Positions 9,952 to 21,612 of a DNA stretch of 64,000 nucleotides are shown here, one piece after another. The position numbers and the translations under genes are program-made. Within the stretch, counting starts at the first letter, position 1, and each line of letters begins with the position of its first letter. A model generated the notes under the pieces. That model ran no database searches, had not been told where the DNA came from, and worked only from the letters and a program-made list of their open reading frames with translations. Where the stretch lies: assembly GCA_001600495.1 (NCBI GenBank), contig BCKE01000009.1:631394-695393 (forward strand). The letters are read 5' to 3'. Source of the DNA: Pilasporangium apinafurcum. Taxonomy: Eukaryota > Oomycota > Peronosporomycetes > Pythiales > Pythiaceae.

Positions 9952-11036
9952 ATCAACTAAAGTGAAGGAAGGTGTTGACGTGCGGGCTTCTTTTATGGAA
10001 TGAGGTGCGTAGCTACTGGGAATTGGGCGGATTATATGAAAAAAGACTCGCAAAAAAAATGGTGGGTGTAGATCACATGTGGATCCACTTGCGATCTTAT
10101 CTCGAAACAGTGACTGGTGGGTAACAGTCACTAAATCGAGGTTTTATATGATTTTCAGCCCTTTACTTTCAACTTCAACCAAAGAGGGAAAGATGTCCAG
10201 AATAATGAGAGAGAAGGATGGTAAGAGCTAAGTGGATGGACATGAACAACCCATAGCACCCACAGATCGAACTATTCAACAAGAGAGAGAATATGCAACG
10301 TACTGATTCATGACGAGTAACGGATATCGTACAGACACCATATCTACACACATTACATGAATTAAAAGTGAAAACGTGCTTACCGTTTGTGAGAACGTTA
10401 TTCAGTACCTCACACTCGAGTGCATTTGTGACATAAATGACACTGTAGCAATGAATTGTTGAGTTTATCAGCTCTTCCAAACTACTGAATCTTCACAAGT
10501 AAAGGACACGAATAGATTCAAAGGCTGTTTCAAAGCAAAGAGAATGAGGCGTCGATAGGATCGAACACGTTGAAACAGTCACATGAACTAACACAGCAAT
10601 GGGTTGGTTGCCTCGTTGTGCATGATGACCAGTCGCGTCGACATCATAAAAAAAACGGCCCAGTTGCCTGTGCATTTCGGTTTAGTGACATTCGGTTTAC
10701 TAAAACGAGGTTTTAAAATACGGTAGTTCAACCTAGTCCCCAACAAAGATAGTACGAGCGAAGGCGTTTCGGAACAGCATCGTTGTCAGGTGACCACCAG
10801 CACCCATCCCAGCATTGATCGTCGCGCCGTCCATCCTCGTTCACGCGTTCTTCTCTTTGTTCCTTTCTCCTTGGAGTGTATTTAAACCCGTCACGTCTGT
10901 CTATTGGTGTGAGAAATTCATCCATTTCTGCAACTACAACTACCCTCTCTACCGCCTTATCCGCTCAAATACGCATCATTTTGCCAAACGAGCAAAAAGA
11001 AGAAAGACAAACACAAGCATACATCAAGGCTGAACG
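9952..11036. other. Divergent intergenic region
   Basis: About 1.1 kb between the secreted-protein gene and the SulP gene, upstream of both. An ATTGG box at 10903 lies about 130 bases before the SulP start. No convincing gene or repeat is seen. Confidence 0.5.
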
Positions 11037-13949
11037 ATGGAAGCCGCTGCTCTCCCATTAGCCCGCGGTAGCATCAACCTCACAGCTACAACCATCCTGC
11101 GGAAGACCGCGAATCCACCGCCACATGCGAATTCCGCACATACGTTCTCACCCAGTGTGATGTTGTATGAGAAGCAAATGCGTCGTCGAGTAGGCAGTTT
11201 CCAAGATCATTCAGTCATGGGAGCGTTGCTGAAGGGCAACAATTCATTAATGAACTCTGGTGCAAACTATGGCGGTGCACTTTATCCGTTACGTTACGGT
11301 AGCAAATCTTACCACACGGAAGAATTGAAGTACGTGGATACTAGTAGTTTCCAGTCCCGTCAGTCAGCGATGTTGGAAGGTGACGATCACAATTTACTTG
11401 CGAAGAGAAAATGGGAGAAACTAAATCAACAAGCGATATCGGTGATGGTTAATGGGACTTCTGGTGTCATCGCTTTTCTATTGTCGTCGACATTGGCAGT
11501 GTCGTGTGCGAGTGTGACGGTCGGACATGGCACACCACTCTCGACAGTCATTGCGCATTTCATTGACATGAATTTGTTGGGCACGGCCGTTTTATCAATT
11601 GTGTTGGCGTGGCAAAGTCAGGCACCATGGACGCTTGGTGCGATCGACGTGTTTGTGTAAGTGATTGTATTATTCACATCATGATGCTTATTTGTGAAGA
11701 AATGGCGCAGCTGACCCATGCAACATTTGGTTGATTTCTAGTGCTCCGATAATGAATACGATGTCGCAGAACATCACCAGCCGTTTGAAAGGCGATCTGG
11801 AACTGGTTTTTCCGACGACTGTTATGATGATTGCACTGACGTCGGCGCTGCTAGGACTGGTATTTCTACTGATGGGCACTTTTCGTGTGACATCCATTGC
11901 GAATTACATGCCCTATCCAGGTCAGTTTATCTGTATTAGTTTATATCTCTATTCGTATATGAGGAAGTGATTATGACTTATCCAAGTTTTCTGTGTTGTA
12001 TAGTAATTGCAGGGTTCCTTTCGGGTATTGGCGCAGAATTAATGCACAATGGTGTGCACATGGCATCCAGCAAGGCGTTCACGATGGATTTTTTTACGTT
12101 AGAACAGCAATTACTGATTCTTCCAGCATTGGGATTTGCAGCTCTCGCTCGCTTGGGTCGATATTGGAAATGGCCTGTGGCAATCTCATTCCCGTGCATC
12201 CTCGTGCTGTCGCTTGTAGGTTTCCATTTCTTTGCTAAGGCGTGTAACATGTCAATGAAAGAGTTGAAGGCGGAGGGGTGGGTATTCTCGTGGAAACACG
12301 ACGTCATTCGATCGACACCAATGTGGTACACGTGGATGCATGTTGATTTCACGAAAATTCAATGGAATGTGATCATCTACGAGTGCTTTGGCCTGACCAT
12401 CTCGCTGGTGCTTCTTGGTGCACTCAAGTATAGTGTCGCTACCACATCGCTTTCAACACTTTTTGGCCGAGAGATTTCACCTGATAACGAAATGCGTGTG
12501 ATCGGTCTGGCGAATATCGTGAGTGGGGTACTCGGGTGCTGTGGCGGATGCCATTACTTGTCAGCGATGGGGATCATGAAGCAGTTCGATGCCCATGAAA
12601 AAGTGCCAGCGTTGGTATGTGCAGGTTGTTTGATTGCGCTGTGGTTTCAAGGCATCCAGTCGCTGCAATACGTGCCAAAATTTGTGTTTGGTGGACTCTT
12701 GCTGAGCGTGGGGTTGCATTTCTTGGAAGCGTATTTCGTTGCACCATTTCAATTTTTGAAGCCATTGGAGAAGGGTATCGTCACACTGATCACATTGAGT
12801 TTCTTAGTCATCGGCATGCTCCCGAGTGTTGGAATGGGTATCATCATATCAATGATCGATCTGATTTTTCGAATCCATGAAGTCGGATGTGTACATCATG
12901 AAACGACGGGTGCGTTGACTCGAAGTGCCGTCGACCGCACACCTGAGCAGGCCGCGTTTTTAGATGCAGAAGGTAGCGCCATCTTTATCCTGCGTTTGCA
13001 AGGCTACTTGTTTTTTGGCACGTCGGTCAATATCCTCGAGCGTATTGAGACGCGCATGCGTAGTTTGGATTTTCCGAAGCTCCAGTTTGTCGTGATAGAT
13101 TTTGGACTGGTGCCAAGTTTTGATGCCACTGCTCTGTTGAATTTTCGAAAAGTGTCAGCGTTGGCAGACATGTACTTATTTGATATTTACTTTTGTGGAT
13201 TAAAGCAGTCGATTGAGCTGGCACTACGACAGAACCAATACTCAAATCGTGTGCATTTCCTGTCGGGCAACGTTGATACGACGTTGGAGATTTGTGAAAA
13301 TCAGTTGTTGCCGCAGGAATTGATGTATCACACTCGAGGCACTGTGAACGAGTGGAAGTGTATGAGTCAATTAGAACTATGGGAGAATTTCATGTGTCTG
13401 CATGACGAAGACCATGTCAAAAAGCTACTGCCATTGGCAGCATATTTGGATATTGTTGTGATTGCCAAGGACTCCTTGTTGAGTTCGTCACAAGTAGTCA
13501 AGGATACGTATTTCATTTGCTTTGGGTACATGAATGTCATGACTGATTCCGAGTTCTCGAACGAAAATATTCCGGGCGTGTACTTGCCACAGAGCGGTAA
13601 GCCGAATGGTTCCGAGATACAGAAGCGGAAACTGTCGTTTATTATGACGGAAGAGTCGCAATGGACGCCGTTCACGACTGCGCAGTCACGTCTGCGGAAG
13701 ATTGGTCCAGGATCGATCATCACACCACACAATCTTCATGGCAGCGGCATGTCTTCCATGTATGACCGGCATATTGCAACTTCAGATTGTGTGTTACTGC
13801 GACTAAGTACCGATGCGATGGATAAATTGGAAGCCAAAGCACCTCACACGGCCGTAGAAGTATTGAAACTCATAAACACACAATTGGATTTGCGATATCT
13901 GTACTCGAACAAGCGCGTCTCGCAACTCTCGTCGCTTTTGTACAAATAG
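11037..13949 (+). CDS. SulP/SLC26-type anion transporter with STAS domain
   Basis: Three exons, 11037-11656, 11742-11920 and 12013-13949 (introns of 85 and 92 bases, GTAAGT...CTAG and GTCAGT...GCAG); 911 residues. About 130 hydrophilic N-terminal residues precede a multi-span membrane region. It starts with VMVNGTSGVIAFLLSSTLAV, continues through GAIDVFVAPIMNTMSQ across the first splice, and runs to LPSVGMGIIISMIDLIFRI. A STAS domain follows (FILRLQGYLFFGTSVNILER ... VVIDFGLVPSFDATALLNF). The last 250 residues may hold a cyclic-nucleotide-binding-like fold, which I cannot confirm. The layout resembles the yeast YGR125W branch of SulP proteins. Expected role: anion (sulfate-like) transport at a vacuolar or plasma membrane. 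The ion itself cannot be read from sequence. Confidence 0.88.
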
Positions 13950-14203
13950 AAAAAAAATGAACAAAAAGTTGAACATTGTCTAAGAATTTTGAGATCAAGG
14001 CCAAGCATATGCATACCAAGGTGGCTAAGTCTTTTTCAGGCTTTCAACCAAAATACAAACATGTCTATATATTTTTTTAAGAATAACGGTGCTTGGATCA
14101 TTATTGGAATTCAACAATGCTTCGGCAGCGATATTCACATGTATAATCAACCACACATGGCTTTTTCCAATAAGGAAAAACTCATGTAGGCTGTTCGCTA
14201 ATG

Positions 14204-15482
14204 TTAGCAATTGACTTTTTCATCAAGGAATTGTTTCGCAAGTGCGCTGATTTGCTCCTGTTCTAACAGGAACCCATCATGACCATGAGGTGAATCAATC
14301 ACCACAAACGAAGCGTTGGGGAGCTTCTTCGCCAAATCGCGTTGCTCTGATAATGGGTACAGCACATCCGATTTCACTCCAACCACCAGCGCTGGCTGGG
14401 TTAATGTTGACAATGCAGCGTCGATGCCATCCCGACCGCGACCCACGTCGTGTGTGTCCATGAGGTTCGTCAGCGTCAAATACGTGTTCACGTCGAAACG
14501 GGACAGGAACTTGTCGCCTTGGTATTCTAAATACGATTGCACGAGGTAGCGCCCATCATCACTATTGTTGCCGTTGATTTTCTGGGGGTTAACCACTCGT
14601 TCCCGTCCAAATTTCTCCTGATACGCCGCATGCGTGCGGTACGTGATCATCGCGATCTGTCGCGCCAGCGATAGCCCCTGTGTGGGCGGATTGTGTGGGT
14701 CGAAATGCCCGTTTTGGTAAAGTGGATCCATATAGATCGCCTGTCGTTGTAGTTCACTCACTCCAATCTGCCATGCACAATGATGCGAGTTGCAGGCAAT
14801 CGCGACGAAGCTTTTGACGAAATCTGAACCATGAAACGCCCATTCCAGGGTCTGCATGCCACCAAGCGAGCCGCCAATCACAGAACGCACCTAGAATAAA
14901 TTCAGTAGGAAGATGAGTTTAGGATTTACGGCAGTTTTCTGATAGCATGGTGACTGAACAACGTACCTGTTGGACCCCAAGGTGGTCTTGAAGAAGCTGC
15001 TTCTGTAGCTGCACAGCATCACGCACTGTGATGGAAGGGAAATTCGGTCCGTATGGTTGCTGCGTCGCTGGGTTGATCGACTTGGGACCTGTGGTGCCAT
15101 AACAGGACCCCAAAATGCTACTGCACACCACAAAGTACTTGTCGGTCCAGTCTTTCGTGACCATCGCGTCCCAGTACTGATGCACAAGCGAATGACCCGT
15201 CAACGCATGGCACAACACAATAACATTGTCACGCGCTGCATTGAGCTGGCCGTAGGTCGTGTAGGCGACCTCGACACCGTGCAATCGCTCGCCATTTTCT
15301 AATTGTAACGGCTCTGGCACATGGTAGACGGCGGACTGAGCTCCACCGTGTGCGCTATCTCTGTACTCATCTTCGATGTATGAACTGGCATTACTGCTGA
15401 ACCGACAAGTAAAGCGACTAGATGAAGTCCACCGAGATCGTAGAGCCGTCGTCGAAGAAACCCCCAACCGACGCAGCATCAC
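14204..15482 (-). CDS. Homoserine O-acetyltransferase
   Basis: Two exons, 15482-14967 and 14890-14204, with a 76-base intron; 400 residues. The alpha/beta-hydrolase MetX/MET2 family transfers acetyl from acetyl-CoA to homoserine, giving O-acetylhomoserine for methionine synthesis. Landmarks: CHALTGHS, GSCYGTTGPKSINP, PFAM-like nucleophile GGSLGGMQ just after the splice (Ser about 180), Asp in VKSDVLYP (about 346) and His in SPHGHDGF (about 376), so the catalytic triad is complete. The first 35 residues are rich in Arg and Ser without acids (MMLRRLGVSSTTALRSRW), which suggests a mitochondrial presequence. The homoserine O-succinyltransferase or serine acetyltransferase variants of the fold are less likely but cannot be excluded without the specificity residues. 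Confidence 0.93.
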
Positions 15483-15947
15483 GTTTGTCCTTCTTCCCTT
15501 TCTTTTTTGTCAAAGTAAACAAGCAGCAAATGAGGGAAGAAAGGAAGGGAGGAGTGGTATACTCTTGATGAGCTGCGTTCTTCCACCACTGGAACATGCA
15601 CCGAAAACAGCCCAAGCGTTTGGCCAATCGATTGTACTTGCGTAATATACTTTAAATTAGGATAATAACACATTATAAAGTTGTGCCACACTATGAAATG
15701 CTATCCTTCCACGTTCGTTTCCAAATCGCATCCTGACGTGAAACGCGCCATCCACGTGTTTATAGCCAATGGATGATGATTTTCATCCTATTTTTATCCA
15801 ATTATATATTTTATACATGTTTAAAACAGGTTGAAGATGAGTGTTGTTTACGGGAGCAGGGTCTTTGACGCACACGCGCCTCACTCGTTTGTGCGGAGAT
15901 CCACTTGGGAGCCCGACAGGAAAAGCTGAGGAATTAAAGAGCAAAAG
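15483..15947. promoter_or_regulatory. Divergent promoter region, MET2-like / ETF beta
   Basis: These 465 bases separate the divergent starts of homoserine acetyltransferase and ETF beta. CCAAT boxes at 15766 and 15798 flank a TATCC/ATATAT core 146-182 bases before the ETF beta ATG. No gene is seen inside. Confidence 0.45.
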
Positions 15948-16703
15948 ATGAAGATTCTGGTACCAGTAAAGCGTGTAGTGGACTACGCCGTCAAGATCCG
16001 CGTGGCCCCCAAGGGTGTGGAGCTCAACAATGTTAAGATGAGCATGAATCCGTTTTGCGAAATCGCTGTCGAAGAAGCCATCCGCATGAAGGAAAAGAAG
16101 ATCGCCAAGGAAATTGTAGCGGTCTCCATTGGCCCAAAGCAGAGCCAGGAAACCATCCGCACGGCACTCGCAATGGGTGCAGACCGTGGCATTCACATTG
16201 AGACAGACATGCGTACCGATCAGGAGCTGCAACCACTTGCTGTCGCGAAGCTGTTGAAAGAAATTGTTGCCAAGGAAAACCCCAACCTGGTGATCTGCGG
16301 TAAGCAATCTATTGACGCTGATGCCGCTCAGACTGGTCCTATTCTCGCTGGCCTGCTCGACTGGGCTCAGGGAACATTTGCGTCGGAGATTGCTGTTGAG
16401 GGGGAATCCTTAACTGTTACGCGCGAAACGGACTCTGGTGTGGAAACTCTGAAGCTTGAGTTGCCTGCCGTTGTCACCGCTGATTTGCGTCTGAACGAAC
16501 CTCGATACGCGACGCTGCCCAACATCATGAAGGCCAAAAAGAAGAAGATCGACGTGCTTGCTGCTGATAGCCTTGGTGTAGACTTGGCACCTCGCATCGA
16601 CGTTGTGGAAGTGAAGGAACCTGCTACTCGTAAGGCCGGTATCAAGGTCGCCGATGTCGACGAATTGGTCGACAAGTTGAAGAACGAAGCTGGTGTTGTC
16701 TAG
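15948..16703 (+). CDS. ETFB: Electron transfer flavoprotein beta subunit
   Basis: A single-exon, 251-residue protein of full family length. ETF is a mitochondrial matrix heterodimer that carries electrons from acyl-CoA and other dehydrogenases to ETF:ubiquinone oxidoreductase; the beta subunit binds AMP. Landmarks: [19 protein letters not shown] at the start, [36 protein letters not shown], and [15 protein letters not shown] (about residues 118-132), ending in [10 protein letters not shown] near the C-terminus. No cleavable presequence is visible, as is usual for beta subunits. The alpha subunit is not in the window. The gene converges on SF3B6. Confidence 0.97.
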   Translation: MKILVPVKRVVDYAVKIRVAPKGVELNNVKMSMNPFCEIAVEEAIRMKEKKIAKEIVAVSIGPKQSQETIRTALAMGADRGIHIETDMRTDQELQPLAVAKLLKEIVAKENPNLVICGKQSIDADAAQTGPILAGLLDWAQGTFASEIAVEGESLTVTRETDSGVETLKLELPAVVTADLRLNEPRYATLPNIMKAKKKKIDVLAADSLGVDLAPRIDVVEVKEPATRKAGIKVADVDELVDKLKNEAGVV

Positions 16704-17090
16704 GTCCATACGGCGGTTGCGTAACAACAGCCACATAGAAGCGTACTCTGCCTGGCTACAACCGCTGAAATACGCGTGGAGCTGTGCAACAAGATGAAAG
16801 ATGGTCGATGACAACGTAGCATGTGTGAAATGGTAAATCTCATTGATCGAGTTTGTTAACCTTGTAATGACAGAGAAACACGAAAAACAGTGAGTGTATG
16901 TCTATTTTTGCGTGTGGACACGTCAAGTCTTTAAACGCACTTCCTAATCGTTGTGCGAGTTATTCAATCCATTGGGGGCTACTATTCATCCATCCACTAC
17001 GACGAATATTCTCATTATTCCACATAGATTGCTTTTCGTGGCCGTGTACATCGCCTGCCAACAGGTTCTCGTATATAAAAGCTCTCCATA
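16704..17090. other. Convergent 3' intergenic region
   Basis: These 387 bases lie between the stop codons of ETF beta and SF3B6. They are presumably the two 3' UTRs. Nothing else is seen. Confidence 0.5.
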
Positions 17091-17545
17091 TTACTCGACG
17101 CCATACTTTTGTTTGAGATCCTGTAGTTCCTGCTTCTGTTTCTCGATATCGACTCCTTTCTTGTTCTGCATGCGATTCGCTTGGTAATATAACACGATTA
17201 AATACCGTCCACAGACGTTAAAACCTGAGAGATGGTCCACAGCATTTTTAGCGTCGTAGATATCCTCATACACAACGAACGCAGTGCCGCGTGTGTCATT
17301 ATTGACGCCCAAACGGATCTGTCGGATGGCGCCATACTTGCCGAAGATGTCATACATTTCCTCTGAAGAAATTTTAAATGGTAGGTTCCGCACGTACAGC
17401 ACGCGGTTGACCTCTGGTGGTAAGCGAGCCTGCACACGAATAGGCAAATAATGCAGTGCATTAGTTAACGAGCAGATCAATAGCTGATTCATCAATGTAA
17501 GCAACGTACATTGCCGCGTCTTCCTTGGGTTGCCATTGACGCCAT
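17091..17545 (-). CDS. SF3B6: Splicing factor 3B subunit 6 (p14)
   Basis: Two exons, 17545-17510 (12 codons) and 17429-17091, with an 80-base GTACGT...TGCAG intron; 124 residues, against 125 in human. The product is the U2 snRNP branch-site protein p14 that contacts SF3B1 and the branch adenosine. A single RRM covers nearly the whole protein: [20 protein letters not shown] (RNP2 region), [16 protein letters not shown] (RNP1 region), [17 protein letters not shown]. The tiny first exon encodes [12 protein letters not shown], and the splice restores the family sequence RLPPEVN. A divergent neighbour, pirin copy 3, starts 350 bases away. Confidence 0.96.
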
Positions 17546-17893
17546 GCTTGCTATTGGTTTGAGTTTCTCTTCCTTTTTACGAGACACATCTGCGCACTTA
17601 GCTGAACATGAAAGTGTTTCCGTTAAGTACGCATACAAGATTTTCCCCCTCGTTTCAATGACATGTCGAATACGATGATCCAATCCGATAATTTCAGCCA
17701 ATCACAGCACACATCGAAAGTGACAAGCATCATTGCGTAATCAGATTGTCGAAACCAACATGCGATAAAGAATCCATCGGTCATACCACCGCAACTAAAA
17801 TCCTTTCAAATACATGTGTTCATTTTCCTATTTACAACACAAGCCACAGCAGCAATCTTCATATATTACAACTCGTAAGAACATCGCAGCACA
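17546..17893. other. Divergent intergenic region SF3B6 / pirin 3
   Basis: A 348-base shared upstream region. No gene is seen. The minus frame 17492-17701 only extends the first SF3B6 exon upstream and lacks homology there. Confidence 0.5.
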
Positions 17894-18781
17894 ATGACGT
17901 TCTCCACACGCCAAATTGCCAAGCAATTCGTCGCAAAACAAAGGCCTGAAGGTGCCGGTGTAATGGTGCGCCGCTCGATCGGCTCAGCGCAAATGAAGCG
18001 ACTTGACCCGTTTCTCATGCTGGATGATGTGAGCGCGGCTTTACCTGCCGGTTTTCCTGATCATCCACATCGTGGTTTTGAGACCGTGACATATGTGTTA
18101 CCATCCTCAAAAGGCCACATGCGGCATGAAGATTTTCTAGGCAATGCAGGTGAATTGCGGCCTGGCGATTTACAATGGATGACCCCTGGAAAAGGCATCA
18201 TGCATGCCGAGATGCCCGCTAGTAAAGTGCCTGCACACGCATTGCAGCTCTGGGTAAATCTCCCAAAATCGAAGAAGATCATGGAACCCCGATACCAGGA
18301 AATCAAGCGTGAGCAGGTTCCGCATGTGTTCAATGACGATCAGACAGTCGAAGCGATTATCTTTGCCGGCGAAGTCTTTGGGCAGAAAGGTCCGATCGAA
18401 ACCGAAGCACCTGTGACATACATCCATTTTATCCTGAAACAAAACGCCACGCTTGAGTATCGTATTCCTCAGGGCCATAATGCATTTGTGTACACTGTTA
18501 GTGGCACTGGCAAGTGCAATGATTCTGACATCTGCACTCACGAAGCGATCATCCTGAAGCGCGAAGGTGATGGTGTTTCAATCTCAGCGACTAGCGAAGA
18601 CAATCTCGAGATTATAGTGGTCAGTGGACAGCCACTTGAAGAGCCTGTGTTTCAATACGGTCCATTCGTGATGACCACTAGCGAAGAGATTGAAGAGACA
18701 TGGGAGGATTTCGAGTACAGAAAGAACGGTTTTGAGCATGCGAAAGGCTGGCGGTCAAGTATCGGCAGACGGTTCACATAA
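17894..18781 (+). CDS. Pirin family protein, copy 3
   Basis: A single-exon, 295-residue pirin from ATG 17894 (MTFSTRQIAKQFVAKQ). The metal ligands are intact in DHPHRGFETVTYVLP and GKGIMHAEMP. It differs from the other copies at several otherwise shared sites: DDVSAALPAGFP where they have DEFNVGLPGGFP or DEFDVGLPGGFP, and CNDSDICTHEA in the C-terminal cupin. It is therefore one of the more diverged members. The C-terminal cupin lacks an obvious second metal site, as is normal for pirins. Function is unknown, as for the other copies. Pirin copy 4 follows on the same strand 430 bases later. Confidence 0.93.
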   Translation: MTFSTRQIAKQFVAKQRPEGAGVMVRRSIGSAQMKRLDPFLMLDDVSAALPAGFPDHPHRGFETVTYVLPSSKGHMRHEDFLGNAGELRPGDLQWMTPGKGIMHAEMPASKVPAHALQLWVNLPKSKKIMEPRYQEIKREQVPHVFNDDQTVEAIIFAGEVFGQKGPIETEAPVTYIHFILKQNATLEYRIPQGHNAFVYTVSGTGKCNDSDICTHEAIILKREGDGVSISATSEDNLEIIVVSGQPLEEPVFQYGPFVMTTSEEIEETWEDFEYRKNGFEHAKGWRSSIGRRFT

Positions 18782-19210
18782 TCATTTATTCTAAGCTCCG
18801 AAGATCTCATGTAATAGGATCGCATTCATATAATTAAGCCCAAAAGAAAAAAATTGATGAGGGACCATCCACAGCTGCACTGCACCAATTTCTGTTCTTT
18901 TTCGTTTGTATGTTGCTTTCGCAGATGGCGCATGGCCATTTGAGGCAATGGCTGTACATTGTAAAGGGCAACAACAACGAAACTCTGGAAGGTTGATGAT
19001 GGTGACTGCTATTAAGTGGCATTACACACCTACCCCCAATTTGATAGTGAATCCGAGTCATTTAAGCCCTGCATTTGTTTTGAGATTCAACAGACGTTGA
19101 ACAATTCCAGCAGTGCTGCGGCCATTCTTGAATTCCCCATACCAAGCAAAGCATTCCAAGCGACGATTCTACCATCCGCCAGAATCAATAGTCAACCAAT
19201 TGACACTATA
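18782..19210. other. Intergenic between pirins 3 and 4
   Basis: A 429-base spacer. The pirin 4 frame stays open upstream to 19016, but that stretch has no resemblance to the family. No other feature is seen. Confidence 0.5.
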
Positions 19211-20095
19211 ATGTTCAAGTCCCGGCAGATCGCACTCAAGTTCGTCACTAAAGCCCAAGGTGAAGGCGTAGGCGCGACGGTGTATCGATCGATCGGCACA
19301 CACCGTCTGCGCAATTTGGATCCATTTCTTATGCTTGATGAATTCGACGTCGGTTTGCCAGGAGGCTTTCCTGATCACCCGCACCGTGGCTTTGAAACTG
19401 TCACGTACGTGTTCCCGTGCTCGAAAGGTAAAATGTTACATGAAGATTTCTTGGGCAACAAAGGTGAATTGCGGCCAGGTGATCTACAATGGATGACGCC
19501 AGGCAAGGGGATTATGCATGCAGAAATGCCGGCTAGCGACGAGAAAGCACACGGGATGCAATTGTGGATCAACCTGCCGAAGGCTAGGAAGATCATGGAC
19601 CCAAAGTACCAGGAAATCAAGCGCGAGACTGTACCTCACGTAAAGGATCCGACTGACAAAGTTGAAGCGATTGTGTTTGCAGGTGAGGTGTTTGGTACGA
19701 AAGGACCAATTGAAACTGAGGCACCGGTGACATACATTCACTTCATCCTGCAGCAAGGCGCATCATTCGAGTACTCCATCCCTGAAGGTCACAATGCGTT
19801 TCTGTATACTATCGCTGGTAAGGGGCAGTGCGTAGGGCATGATATTGAGCCACACGAAGCGGTTGTGCTGGATCAAGATGGCGACGGTGTACATCTGTCG
19901 ACAAAAAACGCAGAGGGTCTGGAAGTGATCGTGATGAGCGGTAAACCATTGAATGAACCAGTAGTACAATATGGACCGTTTGTGATGACTACAAGCGACG
20001 AGATCCGACAAACCCACGAAGACTTTCAACTCGGAAAGAATGGGTTTGAGAACGCACCCGGGTGGCATTCAGATATCAGTCGGCGGGCTTGGTAG
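19211..20095 (+). CDS. Pirin family protein, copy 4
   Basis: A 294-residue pirin from ATG 19211 (MFKSRQIALKFVTKAQGEG). The frame is open from 19016, giving 65 more residues with no signal peptide or family similarity, so the internal ATG is preferred. The ligand motifs DHPHRGFETVTYVFP and GKGIMHAEMP are intact. The local sequence KMLHEDFLGNKGELRPGDLQ differs slightly from KGHMRHEDFLG in the paralogues. The gene is intronless like all six copies. Its role is not predictable beyond an iron-binding cupin. Confidence 0.93.
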   Translation: MFKSRQIALKFVTKAQGEGVGATVYRSIGTHRLRNLDPFLMLDEFDVGLPGGFPDHPHRGFETVTYVFPCSKGKMLHEDFLGNKGELRPGDLQWMTPGKGIMHAEMPASDEKAHGMQLWINLPKARKIMDPKYQEIKRETVPHVKDPTDKVEAIVFAGEVFGTKGPIETEAPVTYIHFILQQGASFEYSIPEGHNAFLYTIAGKGQCVGHDIEPHEAVVLDQDGDGVHLSTKNAEGLEVIVMSGKPLNEPVVQYGPFVMTTSDEIRQTHEDFQLGKNGFENAPGWHSDISRRAW

Positions 20096-20519
20096 ATAAG
20101 TAAGCGTAGAAAAGAAAACCTCTTAGTAGCAGGGTCGATATACGCTTTTGAGTAATTTTCATTCTTTGTGGTCTTATTGGATTGCAACTCAATTGACATT
20201 TACTAGTAGTACAACATGTTTATCCATTCATGAGCGAATCTGAGAATTCCATTTTAAGTTTTTGATGGCTACACTTGATAACCAAAAAACTTTTATAATT
20301 TGAATGCCTTTTTCTATGTATCTGATAAAAACCACTTCCTTTTGTACCTTGAGCTTTTTCATCAATACGTGTCATCTCATTTGCATTCAAAACTAACGCG
20401 AATCGCACAATAACTTGTTGCACCATGATAAAAAGCGATTTCAAGCAAGTTATCAAGAGCAATGCTCACGTGATCTCACTACAAATTCAAGATGCTACTG
20501 ACATACAAGATGGAAAGGA
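20096..20519. other. Intergenic, no gene seen
   Basis: AT-rich sequence downstream of pirin 4, leading into the decayed mobile-element region. The minus frame 20220-20462 has no recognisable product. Confidence 0.5.
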
Positions 20520-20729
20520 TTGGAGGAAAGATGATCGAATGTGAGGAACACTATATAACAAAGACTTGTTCTCAGAGCCCAGATGTCGTAGATGTCTGCT
20601 CTGTGGTTGTGTATTCTTAAGCAGCTTTTGCTAATGAAGTCGAACCCAAACAACAAAGCAGAAAATCCTCTCCGAATTACTCGTACTTTGGTATCAATTG
20701 GTAACACATATGATCTCTTTAGGTGGAGG
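20520..20729 (+). pseudogene. Old Fanzor/IS607-element 3' fragment
   Basis: This stretch is related to the Fanzor-side end of the two large elements at 26.3 and 51.4 kb, but much diverged. It encodes FSEPRCRRCLLCGCVFLSSF then a stop (20632), matching IESKCRRCLLCGCLVLSSYW in the newer copies. Downstream, TCCTCTCCGAATTACTCGTA and GGTATC (20666-20695) match the element's terminal sequence, and the similarity fades near AGGTGGAGG (20721-20729), which corresponds to GGTTGAGG at the newer copies' edge. No intact gene remains. The assignment rests on these shared motifs. Confidence 0.6.
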
Positions 20730-20739
20730 TGTAACTTTC

Positions 20740-20925
20740 TCTTCTGGCGTTTGCCAGAATATGGACTAAATCGAGTGAACATGTGTGAGAGATTATTAGC
20801 CTCCCCCGCTGCCCATGGATACTCTTTCTACACTTTATTCTGCTCGTCGTAATTCGAGTGGTCTTGAAAGTTGATGTAGGAGACACATGGCGAGTGTAAG
20901 AATGTTCTTCGATCCCAAGGAATAT
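20740..20925 (+). repeat. Diverged inverted repeat, left arm
   Basis: This region matches the reverse complement of about 21415-21612, with many substitutions. Shared phrases include TTTGCCAGAATATGGACTAA against GTTGCCAGCATGTGGACTAA, CCATGGATACTCTT, and GGAGACACAT. Both arms encode related broken peptides (GLNRVNMCERLLAS against GLNCVDVFEKSVDS), so it may be a decayed coding sequence. The family is not recognised. Confidence 0.65.
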
Positions 20926-21090
20926 TCTCGCAGTTAATTGCTGTACAAGTGCAAGGGTGCATTGACAAAGCAAATGCTCATTTAGCAGACATTTACGCGC
21001 ACATGCAGAGGACAAAAGATATCAACGACAGCAAGAATGACAACGAACTAGAATCTAGCAAAGGGGGACTATCCGAGTCGGGTAGCAACT
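20926..21090 (+). other. Open stretch inside the inverted-repeat region
   Basis: One frame reads IFSQLIAVQVQGCIDKANAH and continues with acidic and polar residues to a stop near 21090. It has coding-like composition but no start and no recognised family. It could be a remnant exon. Confidence 0.25.
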
Positions 21091-21414
21091 AATTGCACTC
21101 AGACTGCATATTAACAATAAAATTCGCACACATATATGATTTCTCGTGGTGATTTATGGTTGACAGAGAACTACAAACTATCATGTGTGTATGCGTTTTA
21201 GACTTGCCAGATCTTCTAGATTTCAGTGAGATATGATAAATAGCCAAGTAAAAAAGACTCATGGATGGTGTCGTGCAGCGTAAATACATTTGCCCATTCC
21301 ATTATAGTTCACCAGTTGCTTCACAAAAACAAATTGTGCGTCGAGCACACACCAACTCGGTGAACCAGGGCTCCTACTAGGTTCTTCGCTGCAACAACAG
21401 CGAGTGTAGAATCA

Positions 21415-21612
21415 CGTGAGAGCGAGATGTGAATGCGTCAAAGAATATTCTTACGCTTACTATGTGTCTCCCACGTGAATTTCCAAGACTATTCGAGTCA
21501 CAACGAGGAGGACAGAATGTCGGAAGAGTATCCATGGACAGCAGGGAGTCTACCGACTTTTCAAATACGTCCACACAGTTTAGTCCACATGCTGGCAACC
21601 CCCAATAAAACC
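21415..21612 (-). repeat. Diverged inverted repeat, right arm
   Basis: Partner of 20740-20925 in opposite orientation. The arms are about 500 bases apart and lie just upstream of the RNase H gene at 21751. Confidence 0.65.

Noticed and set aside
15783-16307. 174-codon minus frame opposite ETF beta
   Set aside because: It is a shadow of a well-conserved gene on the plus strand.
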